This document shows positions 16,769 through 25,108 of a stretch of 52,853 bases of DNA, piece after piece (the stretch's first letter is position 1; each line of letters starts with the position of its first letter). The notes beneath the pieces were generated by a model. It ran no database searches, was not told where the DNA came from, and worked only from the letters and a program-made list of their open reading frames with translations. The position numbers and the translations under genes are program-made. The stretch is taken from NCBI GenBank assembly GCA_947624715.1, contig CANQLO010000008.1, forward strand, positions 1 to 52,853, written 5' to 3'. The DNA comes from an uncultured Clostridia bacterium. GTDB taxonomy: Bacteria > Bacillota_A > Clostridia > TANB77 > CAG-508.

Positions 16769-17488
16769 TACAAGTACTCCCATAAATGAACCAAACAATA
16801 TTTCCCCAAAAGTCTTTTTGTCATTTAATCTATTTCCTACTATCATAAGTGATAATATTAATGCTAAACTAAATATTATTATATTTCTGGAGTTTATCCA
16901 AATTGCAGTTAAAACTGCAAATGCTAAAGCTGATTGTCCACTTGGTAAGAATTTTTCCTCTTTTACTCCTCTAGAAATATCTTTTTTATTAAAAGATCCT
17001 TTCATCGCAAGTATTGCAATGACTGTAAGTATTATTGCAACAAAAGCTAAATGTTTTGGTGATGATACTACTTGATTAAATAAGCTATCTGCTATAAATG
17101 ATAATTCAGTTTCCCTAAAAAACAGAAAATATGCTACAATAATTGCATTTATAGCTGTTAGCACTACTGCACCAGCACCTACATCTTTTGCTATTTTTGC
17201 TTTTGGGTGATATGTATCAACATATAAATCAACTATTGTTTCTATTGCTGTGTTTATCATTTCTGCAAAAATTACAAAAAATACTGCAAATGTTAAGCAT
17301 AAGAATTCCGCGGTTGTGAAATTATAGAACAAACTTAATATCATAACTATTGTTCCTAATATAAGTTGTTTTGTTATATTGGTTTGTGTTGTTGCACAAT
17401 ATATTATTCCATTTACTGCATTATTTACTGCTTGTAAAAAATTTTTATTGTAGAGCCTACTATCTTTAGTTTCACTTTCCTTTTTCAT
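16730..17488 (-). CDS. dgkA: DagK-type lipid kinase fused to a degenerate PAP2-like domain
   Basis: Residues 1-125 are a diacylglycerol/undecaprenol kinase: NNAVNGIIYCATTQTN, EMINTAIETIVDL and KIAKDVGAGAVVLTA, with three membrane helices. Residues about 130-252 resemble a PAP2 phosphatase. Its second motif reads PSGQSA where PSGH is expected, and the third-motif region (GNRLNDKKTFGEILFGS) lacks the catalytic His-Asp pair, so the phosphatase part is probably inactive. The total of 252 residues is longer than plain DgkA. It sits between ybeY and DUF3048, as dgkA does between ybeY and era elsewhere. Likely acts in lipid-carrier or diacylglycerol recycling at the membrane. Confidence 0.88.
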   Translation of the reverse strand: MKKESETKDSRLYNKNFLQAVNNAVNGIIYCATTQTNITKQLILGTIVMILSLFYNFTTAEFLCLTFAVFFVIFAEMINTAIETIVDLYVDTYHPKAKIAKDVGAGAVVLTAINAIIVAYFLFFRETELSFIADSLFNQVVSSPKHLAFVAIILTVIAILAMKGSFNKKDISRGVKEEKFLPSGQSALAFAVLTAIWINSRNIIIFSLALILSLMIVGNRLNDKKTFGEILFGSFMGVLVVVLVYGLTIFKM

Positions 17489-17582
17489 GTGGATTTCGTA
17501 TCTCCTTTATTTTCATATTTTTATATTGTCTTAATCAGTCTATTTAGTTTTTTGTTTAGTTATGTTAAGCTTATATATCATT

Positions 17583-18059
17583 TTACCTTGTTATGTTAAG
17601 TTTATTTAATACTTCATCTTCTTTTGCTCTCATAACTACTTTGTCCTCATCTTTTATATGGTCATATCCCATTAGATGAAAAAATCCATGTACACACATA
17701 TATGCTAATTCTCTTTCAAAGCTATGTCCATATTCCTCAGCTTGTTTTTCTACTCTGTCTATTGAAATAATGATATCACCTAATACATCATCTACTTCAT
17801 ATTCTTGTTTAATCATATTTTCTAGTTCTTCTTTTTCAAACATTGGAAAAGATAATACATCTGTTTCTTTGTCTATATTTCTATATTTGTTATTAATTTC
17901 TTTTATTTTGCTTGGGCAAGTTAAAGTTATACTAACGTATAACTTTAACTTTTCCATATTTTCATTTTTAAAACATTCTTTAATTACTTTGCTTATTAAA
18001 TTTTCATAAGCTTCATTTTCTTCAATTCCATCATATATTATCTCAACATGCTGTTTCAT
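17583..18059 (-). CDS. ybeY: Endoribonuclease YbeY (16S rRNA maturation)
   Basis: Metal-dependent endoribonuclease of 16S rRNA 3' processing and ribosome quality control. The zinc site is intact: HGFFHLMGYDH (H-x3-H-x5-H). ETDVLSFPMFE is the other family hallmark. 158 residues, normal. The start overlaps the end of the upstream unknown gene by 17 bases, implying translational coupling. Confidence 0.95.
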   Translation of the reverse strand: MKQHVEIIYDGIEENEAYENLISKVIKECFKNENMEKLKLYVSITLTCPSKIKEINNKYRNIDKETDVLSFPMFEKEELENMIKQEYEVDDVLGDIIISIDRVEKQAEEYGHSFERELAYMCVHGFFHLMGYDHIKDEDKVVMRAKEDEVLNKLNITR

Positions 18060-19251
18060 TTACTAATTCCTTCAATCCCTTTACTAACTTGTAATTTCCT
18101 GTTTTATATGCTTTTATTTGTCTCATATCTCCAAGTTTTACTAGACGACCTTTATAAAATTTGATTATTCTATAATATTTATCATTGTACTTTTTAAGAA
18201 TATTCATATCTTCTCTAATGTATAGAATTTGTTTTCTTATTTCATATTCATGAAGCCCTTTTTCTTCTTTTATTTTTTCAAGTTCTTTACATTTTATTGA
18301 AAATTTATTATATTGTGCTCTATCTTCGTTGTTATTCCAGTAAATCTTAACACTCAATAATTTTTGGTTATATTGGTCAATCAACCTTAATAATAGTTGA
18401 TATGCATTTTCTCTTTTTCTTGCTATTTTTGTATCTACTATTAAACTTCTTGTATCTTTTAATAATTTTATATAGCATCTTTCTGCTACCATAAGTGGAA
18501 GGCTGTGAACAAATAGCTTTCTACTTATTCCTAGTAAAATCATCCTTTTATCTAAAACATCTACTTGATCTAGCTTTCCTACTTCATATGTTTCAAATAA
18601 ACTGCATTCTTTTATAAGTTCATCATCTTTAATATCTTTTAGTGGTATAATATTAGTTACATATTCTTCAAGTGTGTCAAATATTTTATTATACATATTT
18701 TCTTTATCAGCTGGTAATTTTTGCTCTGGAAGTATTACACAATAGTGTTTTAATAATCCTTTATATAATTGTTCCATCTCATATAAATATACTTTAGTAT
18801 ACTCTTCTAATTGCTTTTGCTTATTGGCTTCTTTTATATTATTGTAATCTATATTTAATAAATATTGCTGCTTTTTATATTTATATTCAATTTCATCAGT
18901 TTCTTTTAAATGTATTACATTATAATATTTTGATAATGCGTCTTTTTCATATTCTGATGCTGATTCTAGTATTACTTTTTTATATATTGTTTCAACTAAT
19001 AATTGGTCTATAGCTTCTAAATATAGAGAATAGTAATCCTCAAATTTCTTTTCGGCTAGTTCTCTTTTTTCTTCTTTGCAAGCTAGCATATATTTGTAGT
19101 TTTTCATCATAGAATTTCTTTTTATGTTAATCAGTAAATTATTAAATCCAACTTTAGTTGGGGTTAATATTCTGCTAACAGTGCTTCCTATTCTTGCAAA
19201 AAATGTTTTGTTTGCATCATAGACTTTTATACTTTTTTCTTCTGCTCCCAT
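18043..19251 (-). CDS. Uncharacterised 402-residue helical protein between yqfD and ybeY
   Basis: I do not recognise a family. The protein is rich in Lys, Glu, Tyr and Leu, has no obvious transmembrane segment or signal, no P-loop and no Cys-pair zinc site, and is probably all-alpha with coiled-coil stretches (residues about 50-160 and 290-370). I chose the ATG at 19251 because AAAGGA lies eight bases upstream; an in-frame ATG at 19260 is weaker. It overlaps ybeY by 17 bases and begins 14 bases after yqfD, exactly where phoH (and pgpH) stand in other Firmicutes. Genome context suggests a link to sporulation (yqfC/yqfD) or ribosome maturation (ybeY), which is inference only. Confidence 0.8.
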   Translation of the reverse strand: MGAEEKSIKVYDANKTFFARIGSTVSRILTPTKVGFNNLLINIKRNSMMKNYKYMLACKEEKRELAEKKFEDYYSLYLEAIDQLLVETIYKKVILESASEYEKDALSKYYNVIHLKETDEIEYKYKKQQYLLNIDYNNIKEANKQKQLEEYTKVYLYEMEQLYKGLLKHYCVILPEQKLPADKENMYNKIFDTLEEYVTNIIPLKDIKDDELIKECSLFETYEVGKLDQVDVLDKRMILLGISRKLFVHSLPLMVAERCYIKLLKDTRSLIVDTKIARKRENAYQLLLRLIDQYNQKLLSVKIYWNNNEDRAQYNKFSIKCKELEKIKEEKGLHEYEIRKQILYIREDMNILKKYNDKYYRIIKFYKGRLVKLGDMRQIKAYKTGNYKLVKGLKELVNETAC

Positions 19252-19264
19252 AAAAACCATCCTT

Positions 19265-20443
19265 TCAAAAATTGATTTTCTCCTTAGTACCTATATTCTC
19301 TATCACAGTGTATGTTACTTTTACATCATAGTATCTATCATGCTCTGTTACTTCTGTCTGTTTATCTACTACTTCTCCACTAATCATTGAATCAAGTTTT
19401 TCTTCTAAATCAGCTGTTCCAATTCTTCTAGCATCTTCTTCTGTATGTTCTTCTGTTACATCTATTTCTTCATAATTAGTGTATTTTATGAATTCAATAG
19501 GTAAATAAAAGTTAGAAAATAATTCTACTTTTTTACTTGAAACTATTGTATCATATTTTTCAAATTTTGAAAGCTTTTTATAAAAATTTATTTTAAAATT
19601 ATTAATTTTTATCGCGTATTTATTATTTATGTTCCCTGTTTCTTGTTTTTTCGTTTCTTTTTTGTAAATTTTTTCATTTTGTGAATAAATAATTTTGGCT
19701 TTTACCTCTCCATTACTATTTACATAATACTTGCCTGTATATTTTCCTTCCATCCAACCAGCTATTAAAATATCACCTTTTTTAACCTCATCATCTTTTT
19801 TTACCATTACAGTTCCATTTTGAGCGCTTATACTAGTAATTACTCCATCTTTACTTGCTACTATATTGCTAAAGCTATTTTCATCTACTATGTCAGGCTT
19901 TTCCTTTGCTTCTACAATTTTTATAATTGCATTTGTTCCTTTTATTTCAATTCCAATCCAAGCTAAATCTTCTCTATTCATTCTAATTTTACTTATTATC
20001 TCTTCTGTGTCTAGTTTTGCCTTAAAAGTTCCTACTTTAAGTCCGTTTTCTTTTGCCATTTCAATAATTTCTTCACCATTTATATTTTCAGTTCCTGTTA
20101 TTTCAATATTCCAGATAAATCTTGATAAGAAAAATATCATTATTATTAAAGTAAATAACATTATAAAAAATACTTTTCTCTTCTTATATCTTTTTATTAA
20201 AAATGGAACTCCTCTTTTAGTTTTTATTTTTATTGTGCAACTATGTTCTCTTGCTACATTAACCGCTTCTTTATAATCTATTGCTCCAATCTTTGCTTGC
20301 ACTATACTTCCTTTTTTTCTGGTTATACCCCATAAGAATATTCCCTTCTTTTTACAAGTATTTATAAATCTTTCAATATAATATCCTTCAATTTCTATCT
20401 TGATGTATCCTTTTATGTAATTAGATAATATTTTAAACCACAT
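19265..20443 (-). CDS. yqfD: Sporulation protein YqfD
   Basis: 392-residue membrane protein required for sporulation in Bacillus (mother-cell, sigma-E regulon by family knowledge). The N-terminal cytoplasmic part contains GYIKIEIEGYYIERFIN. A transmembrane helix at residues about 90-108 (VFFIMLFTLIIMIFFLSRFI) precedes an extracytoplasmic domain (WNIEITGTENI, MVKKDDEVKKGDILIAGWME). AAAGGGG precedes the ATG. It follows yqfC by 13 bases, the conserved pair. Confidence 0.93.
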   Translation of the reverse strand: MWFKILSNYIKGYIKIEIEGYYIERFINTCKKKGIFLWGITRKKGSIVQAKIGAIDYKEAVNVAREHSCTIKIKTKRGVPFLIKRYKKRKVFFIMLFTLIIMIFFLSRFIWNIEITGTENINGEEIIEMAKENGLKVGTFKAKLDTEEIISKIRMNREDLAWIGIEIKGTNAIIKIVEAKEKPDIVDENSFSNIVASKDGVITSISAQNGTVMVKKDDEVKKGDILIAGWMEGKYTGKYYVNSNGEVKAKIIYSQNEKIYKKETKKQETGNINNKYAIKINNFKINFYKKLSKFEKYDTIVSSKKVELFSNFYLPIEFIKYTNYEEIDVTEEHTEEDARRIGTADLEEKLDSMISGEVVDKQTEVTEHDRYYDVKVTYTVIENIGTKEKINF

Positions 20444-20456
20444 TGCAAAACCCCTT

Positions 20457-20729
20457 TTATTTATTTAACAGTTCGTTTTTCTCAAAATCCACACTTTCTA
20501 TTAGACCTGTTATAATTAAATCATCTTTAGTCATCTCATTCATTAAAAGATTAAATCCATTGATGTTAATTAAACCTGTCGACATTTTTATTCTTATGAA
20601 AAAGTCTTGATATTCTAATATACATTTATAGTTTTCTATAAGCATTTTATCAAATCCAACTATTGTTACTTTAGGAACATCACTTGCAATTTCATCTGGG
20701 ATTCCAAATAATTTATCAAATTTACTCAT
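20457..20729 (-). CDS. yqfC: Sporulation protein YqfC
   Basis: 90-residue protein, beta-rich, with the YqfC family pattern PKVTIVGFDKMLIENYKCI and LININGFNL. It is always found next to yqfD in spore-formers and belongs to the early mother-cell programme by family knowledge. GAAAGGA lies about 11 bases before the ATG. Repeat R4 lies immediately upstream. Confidence 0.93.
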   Translation of the reverse strand: MSKFDKLFGIPDEIASDVPKVTIVGFDKMLIENYKCILEYQDFFIRIKMSTGLININGFNLLMNEMTKDDLIITGLIESVDFEKNELLNK

Positions 20730-20750
20730 TAAATTTTATTCCTTTCTTTA

Positions 20751-20848
20751 AATATAAAATAGTTATTTTTGAAAATGCCGCGTAGCTGAAGCGACAACCG
20801 TCAGGTTGCTCGCGTGGGCATCGCTTGAGAAAATAACTATTTTATATT
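20751..20848. repeat. Hairpin repeat R4 (short subtype)
   Basis: Arms AATATAAAATAGTTATTTTT (20751-20770) and complement (to 20848). The short core reads GCGTAGCTGAAGCGACAACC then GGTTGCTCGCG, lacking the GCGAATGGAGC block of R1-R3 and R5. It lies between pdaA-like and yqfC. Confidence 0.88.
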
Positions 20849-20860
20849 TATTAAGTAATA

Positions 20861-21718
20861 TCATCTTTCGAAATCTTCTATTGATTTAAATTCATAACCT
20901 TGCTTTACCGCTTCTTTAATAATATAATCTAGTATATTTGCGTTGTCTTTAGATGTGGCATGTAAAAGCATAACTTCACCATTATGAAGATTATCTAAAA
21001 TCTTTTTCTTACCATAATCTTCTCTTCCTTGTTTGTTATTGTCCCAGTCATCATATGCAAATGACCACATTACAGTTTTGTATCCTAGATTATTCGTAAA
21101 CGCAATTGTTTTTTCGCTGTATTCACCTTTTGGTGGCCTTATATATTTCATTTCATAATTAAATTTTTCATATACTTCTTGATGGAGAGTCATTACATCT
21201 TCCTTTATTTTTTCTTCACTTATTTCTGGCATTGAATAATGTTTTGAAGTGTGATTACCAATTATATGTCCTTCATCAATCATTCTTTGAACTACATCTG
21301 GACTCGTTTTTACAAATTGTCCTGTTATGAAAAATAATGCACATACATTATTTTCTTTAAGTACATCTAAAATTTTATTAGTATATCCACCTTCATAACC
21401 AACATCAAATGTAAGATATATGTATGGTTTATCTTCATTTCCCATTGCTATGCCATTAAATTCATCTATTATTTTCTTATTTTCTGCTCCTAAATCAGGC
21501 TGTTCATGGTTGTCACTTCTTTTTATTCCCCAACCTATTTTTTTAGTACTTAGAACTGCATTACTGCCTGTTATAATAACTGGACTGTTACTTCCAATGC
21601 TTGCTGCAAAAATCGTAATGATTACAAATACCAAAAATGCTACAACAACTATTAAGTTTATAGCTTTATTCATACACCATTTTCTTAAACAATCAAAATT
21701 AAACCCCTTAAATCCCAT
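20861..21718 (-). CDS. pdaA: PdaA-type peptidoglycan polysaccharide deacetylase
   Basis: NodB-fold deacetylase; in spore-formers PdaA deacetylates N-acetylmuramic acid on the way to cortex muramic-delta-lactam. One N-terminal transmembrane segment (NLIVVVAFLVFVIITIFAA) is followed by the catalytic domain: TFDVGYEGGYT (the PdaA-style variant of TFDDG), GNHTSKHYSMP metal-site histidines, RPPKGEYSEKT, and LLHATSKDNA. 285 residues. The match to PdaA over PdaB rests on the TFDxGYExGYT and LLHAxSKDNA motifs. It sits upstream of yqfC/yqfD, consistent with sporulation. Confidence 0.88.
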   Translation of the reverse strand: MGFKGFNFDCLRKWCMNKAINLIVVVAFLVFVIITIFAASIGSNSPVIITGSNAVLSTKKIGWGIKRSDNHEQPDLGAENKKIIDEFNGIAMGNEDKPYIYLTFDVGYEGGYTNKILDVLKENNVCALFFITGQFVKTSPDVVQRMIDEGHIIGNHTSKHYSMPEISEEKIKEDVMTLHQEVYEKFNYEMKYIRPPKGEYSEKTIAFTNNLGYKTVMWSFAYDDWDNNKQGREDYGKKKILDNLHNGEVMLLHATSKDNANILDYIIKEAVKQGYEFKSIEDFER

Positions 21719-21790
21719 AAATACACTCCCTTTTATTTTTCTATTTAATTATATTAAGTTTATATAAAGTTATGAATTTATGAGATTAAA

Positions 21791-21829
21791 AAAGATAACT
21801 AAAAAGATTTTTACTTTTTAATTATCTTT
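21791..21829 (-). terminator. Terminator after the HEPN/MNT pair
   Basis: A 16-base stem with one mismatch (21791-21806 with 21814-21829) followed on the minus strand by TTTTTT, 24 bases after the HEPN gene. Confidence 0.85.
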
Positions 21830-21852
21830 AAATATTTATTATTAAATTATTT

Positions 21853-22248
21853 TTATTCTTTATCAATATATTTTTCTACTAATTTTATTAATTCCTGTGC
21901 TGTTTTTATTTGTTCTTTAGTGTCTTTTGCTTTTACTATAAATTCATCATCATAATCTGAATCCTCTCTTGTCTTACTAGCTTCTACAATTTTTTTACCC
22001 ATTTTTTTAGGAAATATTTCAGTACTTATATAATGTTGATTAAAATATGCTATTACTGATTTATGTCTTTTAAAGTCAATTGGTTCAAGTGATAATACAC
22101 TTCTTATTGCATGAAAAATTGCATAGTAAGCTCTATTGTTTGATGACTTATACAGTTTTGATTCATATAATATTTCACTTGCCTCTAAATCTTCTTTTGC
22201 TTGCTCTAATCTATGTTTAGCTAAATTTTTTGATATTTTAGAACTCAC
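21853..22248 (-). CDS. HEPN-domain protein (toxin of HEPN/MNT pair)
   Basis: 131 residues, all-helical. It holds the HEPN R-x6-H signature RAYYAIFH, which in this class forms an RNase active site when dimeric. The start is a GTG at 22248 with AAGGAG nine bases upstream, overlapping the end of the MNT gene by 11 bases. Two-gene HEPN/MNT modules are toxin-antitoxin systems in which the MNT partner AMPylates the HEPN tyrosine. Activity here is inferred from family and arrangement. Confidence 0.9.
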   Translation of the reverse strand: MSSKISKNLAKHRLEQAKEDLEASEILYESKLYKSSNNRAYYAIFHAIRSVLSLEPIDFKRHKSVIAYFNQHYISTEIFPKKMGKKIVEASKTREDSDYDDEFIVKAKDTKEQIKTAQELIKLVEKYIDKE

Positions 22249-22591
22249 TTAATACTACTCCTTCCTTTTGAACATTCATATAAAATGGTAAAGCTTCTAA
22301 CCAGTAATTGAATTTATCTATATTTTTTAATAAAGGAGAAATATCAATTTCAAAATTATTTTTACTTTCAATATCATAAGCATAATCCCATATTTTTTTA
22401 CGATATTTTACTATTTCATTATCTGTTAAGTCTGTTAATATCATAATATCTATATCAGAATTTTTATTGAAATTTCCTCTTGCATAGGAACCATAAAGCA
22501 CTATTTTTTTTACTCTATTTCCTAATATTTCATTTACACCTAATGTAAACTCATTTATGATATTATTTATATTTTCAGGTATCTTCTTCAT
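22238..22591 (-). CDS. MNT-type nucleotidyltransferase (antitoxin of HEPN/MNT pair)
   Basis: 117 residues. The minimal nucleotidyltransferase motif is intact: VLYGSYARGNFNKNSDIDI (GSxxRG and DxD), with a later DIS that may supply the third acidic residue. It comes first in the pair, as usual, and overlaps the HEPN gene. A good promoter lies 35-63 bases upstream and a terminator follows the pair, so the pair is an independent transcription unit inside otherwise conserved genes, which suggests acquisition. Confidence 0.9.
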   Translation of the reverse strand: MKKIPENINNIINEFTLGVNEILGNRVKKIVLYGSYARGNFNKNSDIDIMILTDLTDNEIVKYRKKIWDYAYDIESKNNFEIDISPLLKNIDKFNYWLEALPFYMNVQKEGVVLSEF

Positions 22592-22625
22592 AAATTTTTT
22601 ACCTTTCTTTTTCTTATACAGTATT

Positions 22626-22654
22626 ATTATACCATAAATTTATCTTCTTGTGAA
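22626..22654 (-). promoter_or_regulatory. Sigma-A promoter of the HEPN/MNT pair
   Basis: Minus strand TTCACA (22649-22654), 17-base spacer, TATAAT (22626-22631). Confidence 0.7.
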
Positions 22655-22758
22655 GTTTTATTTTAAATTATGTAAATTTTTATAATTTGGCATTCTATTC
22701 ATTATTATTACTATTTTTATCATCTAATATTTATTTTTTATAATAAATAAAATACTAA

Positions 22759-22788
22759 AATGAAGTAAGCTTTTTTACTTACTTCATT
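22759..22788 (-). terminator. Terminator after gatD-like gene
   Basis: Perfect 11-base stem (22759-22769 with 22778-22788), followed on the minus strand by TTAGTATTTTATTTATT, nine bases after the gene. Confidence 0.85.
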
Positions 22789-22796
22789 AAAATTTT

Positions 22797-23555
22797 TTAT
22801 TTTACAAATTTATCTAATAATTGTTTTCTACATTTTTCTTCAAATGTATCATCCAGTTTTTTTAATTCAATTTTTCCACTATTTCTTTCTTCTTCACTTA
22901 ATTTTCTTTCTAAACAATATTTTATTATATAATCTGCAACTTTTGGATTTTTTGAAAGTAATGGTCCATGCAAGTATGTGGCAATTATGTTTTTTTGAAA
23001 AAATCCTTCTTCTTTATCTCCAAATTTATTGCCATTTCCAACTATTACTTTTCCAAATGGTTGACTTACATTAAATGTTTGACCTCCATGATTTTCAAAT
23101 CCTATTACTTCTGTATCTTCACCATCTAAAGTTGCTTTGGTAACAATGTTTCCTATACATCTTTTTCTTCTATCTGGTTGTGCTTCTGTATAGTAATCAA
23201 ATACTTCTAAACCCGGAATTATATTTCCTTCTACACCTTTATAATACTTGCCAAATAGTTGATATGCACCACATATTAGTAAAAAGAAAGTTCCTTTTTG
23301 TACAGCTTCTTTTATTCCTTCCTTTTGTCTCATAAGGTCATCAGATAATATACTTTGTTCATTATCTGCTCCTCCTCCTGCAAAAACTATGTCATAGCTT
23401 TTAAAGTCAGGACTGTCATCTCCTATTGAATATTCATCTATTATAAGCTTGATGTTTCTTTGTTCACATCTATATTTTAATACTTGAATATTTCCATAGT
23501 CACCATATAATTCCATTATGTCAGGATATAAATATAATAATTTTATTTCTTGCAT
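22797..23555 (-). CDS. gatD: GatD-like type 1 glutamine amidotransferase
   Basis: CobB/CobQ-type glutaminase. LYLYPDIMELYGDYGNI at the N-terminus, the nucleophile elbow ICGAYQLFG with catalytic Cys, GFENHGGQT and the C-terminal YLHGPLLSKNP match GatD, the glutaminase subunit of the MurT/GatD enzyme that amidates lipid II glutamate. 252 residues from the ATG at 23555 (AAAGG upstream), preferred over an in-frame TTG at 23573. The usual partner murT is not adjacent or elsewhere in the window, so it should be upstream outside this locus or the substrate differs. Confidence 0.82.
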   Translation of the reverse strand: MQEIKLLYLYPDIMELYGDYGNIQVLKYRCEQRNIKLIIDEYSIGDDSPDFKSYDIVFAGGGADNEQSILSDDLMRQKEGIKEAVQKGTFFLLICGAYQLFGKYYKGVEGNIIPGLEVFDYYTEAQPDRRKRCIGNIVTKATLDGEDTEVIGFENHGGQTFNVSQPFGKVIVGNGNKFGDKEEGFFQKNIIATYLHGPLLSKNPKVADYIIKYCLERKLSEEERNSGKIELKKLDDTFEEKCRKQLLDKFVK

Positions 23556-23605
23556 TTTTCTTTTGCCTTTCAAAAAATTTTAAAAAGTTTTTTATTATAT
23601 AATTT

Positions 23606-24862
23606 TTAGTCTTTCTTCTTATCTAACCAATGTTTACCATCAACCACTCGTGTTACTACCATTGAAGATACTGTATCTCCAACAACATTAAGCATTGTTG
23701 CTGGTGGATCTATAATTGTTGCTACTATTGTAAGTATTGGTAGGGCTGCTACTGGGAATCCCATCATTGTTATAATTAACATTTCTGAGATTGTTCCTCC
23801 ACCTATTGGTACTCCTGCAATTAGTAAGTTAGCAAGTAATGCTACTCCTATTACCTTAAATACCATTGCTGGTGTATTTATGCTCATTCCAAATAAGCAT
23901 ACTAAGAACATTATTTTAAATACTGCTCCTATTGCAGAGCCATCTTTGTGAAAACTTGTTCCCATTGGAATTGTTGTTTCTGCAACGTCATCAGATGCTC
24001 CCATTTTTTTAGCAGCTTCAATATTTACTGGAATTGATGCTGCACTTGAACAAGTTGCTAATGATGTAAATGTTGGTGCTAAAATATTTTTCCAAAATAC
24101 TTTTATTCCTTTTTTGCCTCCTGCTAAGAAAGCATAAAATGTATATACTACAAAATAGAATACAAATGCTACTACTGTATATATTACAAATGTTTTTAAA
24201 TATCCTAATGCTATTGTTGCTCCAAAGCTTCCAACTAATGCTGCAAAATAGCAACCTAATCCTATTGGTGCATAATACATTATTATTTTTATAATATTTT
24301 GAACAACATCATTTGCAGAATTTAAGAAATCCAAAAATGGCTTTCCTTTTTCTCCTGATAATTTTGTTGCTAATCCACATAGTATTGAAAATACTAATAT
24401 AGCAATTATATTATCTCTTGATAATAATTTTGAAAAGTCATTAACTGTAAGTAATTGTACTGTTCTTTCTGCAAGATTTAGTTCTTCTTCTTCAGTTTCT
24501 TCTGCTTCATCTTCTTCTAATGAAGCTCTGATTGTCTCTCCATCTTCTGTATCTACTAATTTAGTAAATGCTGTAGATAAAAGTCCTACTGCTGTTGCGA
24601 TTAAAGTCATAATAACAAATACAACTATAATTGTAATCATTATTTTTCCAAATCTTTTTGGATTTTGCATTTTTGCGATTGAAGTGGTTATTGTTAAGAA
24701 AATAAGTGGAACTATAACAACTAGTAGTAAATTAACAAAGATGTCTCCTAGTGGTTGTAAAACAGTTGCTTTTTCTTGGAATATAATTCCTACAATTGCA
24801 CCAACGATAAGAGCAACTAAAAGAATTATCGTTGATTTGTAATTTGATAAAAATTTTTTCAT
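23606..24862 (-). CDS. Dicarboxylate/amino acid:cation symporter (DAACS family)
   Basis: 418-residue membrane transporter of the glutamate/aspartate/C4-dicarboxylate family. Hydrophobic segments run throughout. The reentrant loop CSSAASIPVN (for the serine-rich SSSAATLP) and GTSFHKDGSAI (for NMDGTAL) mark the substrate-binding core. A charged insertion (about residues 108-130, EEDEAEETEEEE) interrupts the N-terminal half. GAGG precedes the ATG and it has its own promoter. Ligand not predictable with confidence. Confidence 0.9.
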   Translation of the reverse strand: MKKFLSNYKSTIILLVALIVGAIVGIIFQEKATVLQPLGDIFVNLLLVVIVPLIFLTITTSIAKMQNPKRFGKIMITIIVVFVIMTLIATAVGLLSTAFTKLVDTEDGETIRASLEEDEAEETEEEELNLAERTVQLLTVNDFSKLLSRDNIIAILVFSILCGLATKLSGEKGKPFLDFLNSANDVVQNIIKIIMYYAPIGLGCYFAALVGSFGATIALGYLKTFVIYTVVAFVFYFVVYTFYAFLAGGKKGIKVFWKNILAPTFTSLATCSSAASIPVNIEAAKKMGASDDVAETTIPMGTSFHKDGSAIGAVFKIMFLVCLFGMSINTPAMVFKVIGVALLANLLIAGVPIGGGTISEMLIITMMGFPVAALPILTIVATIIDPPATMLNVVGDTVSSMVVTRVVDGKHWLDKKKD

Positions 24863-24892
24863 AATACTACCTCTTTTTTTTAGCGGTAACGA

Positions 24893-24952
24893 GAATATAA
24901 TTATATTCTTCGGATTTATTGCTATTATAAACTATATGATGAACTTTTTCAA
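24893..24952 (-). promoter_or_regulatory. Promoter and palindrome upstream of the symporter
   Basis: Minus strand TTGAAA (24947-24952), 17-base spacer, TATAAT (24924-24929). In the leader, GAATATAATTATATTC (24893-24908) is a perfect 16-base palindrome that could be an operator or hairpin. Confidence 0.65.
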
Positions 24953-25108
24953 TATATTTCTATAATTTTTTGTTTGTGGGATATTTCTATTGTATATCCT
25001 TTTTTATTTTTGGAAATAATATCTATGCAAACATAAAGATAAAGTAGCTAATTTAACATATGTAATTTTAGTTATCAATGATTTTACTATGAAAGCGAGG
25101 ACTTTTAT

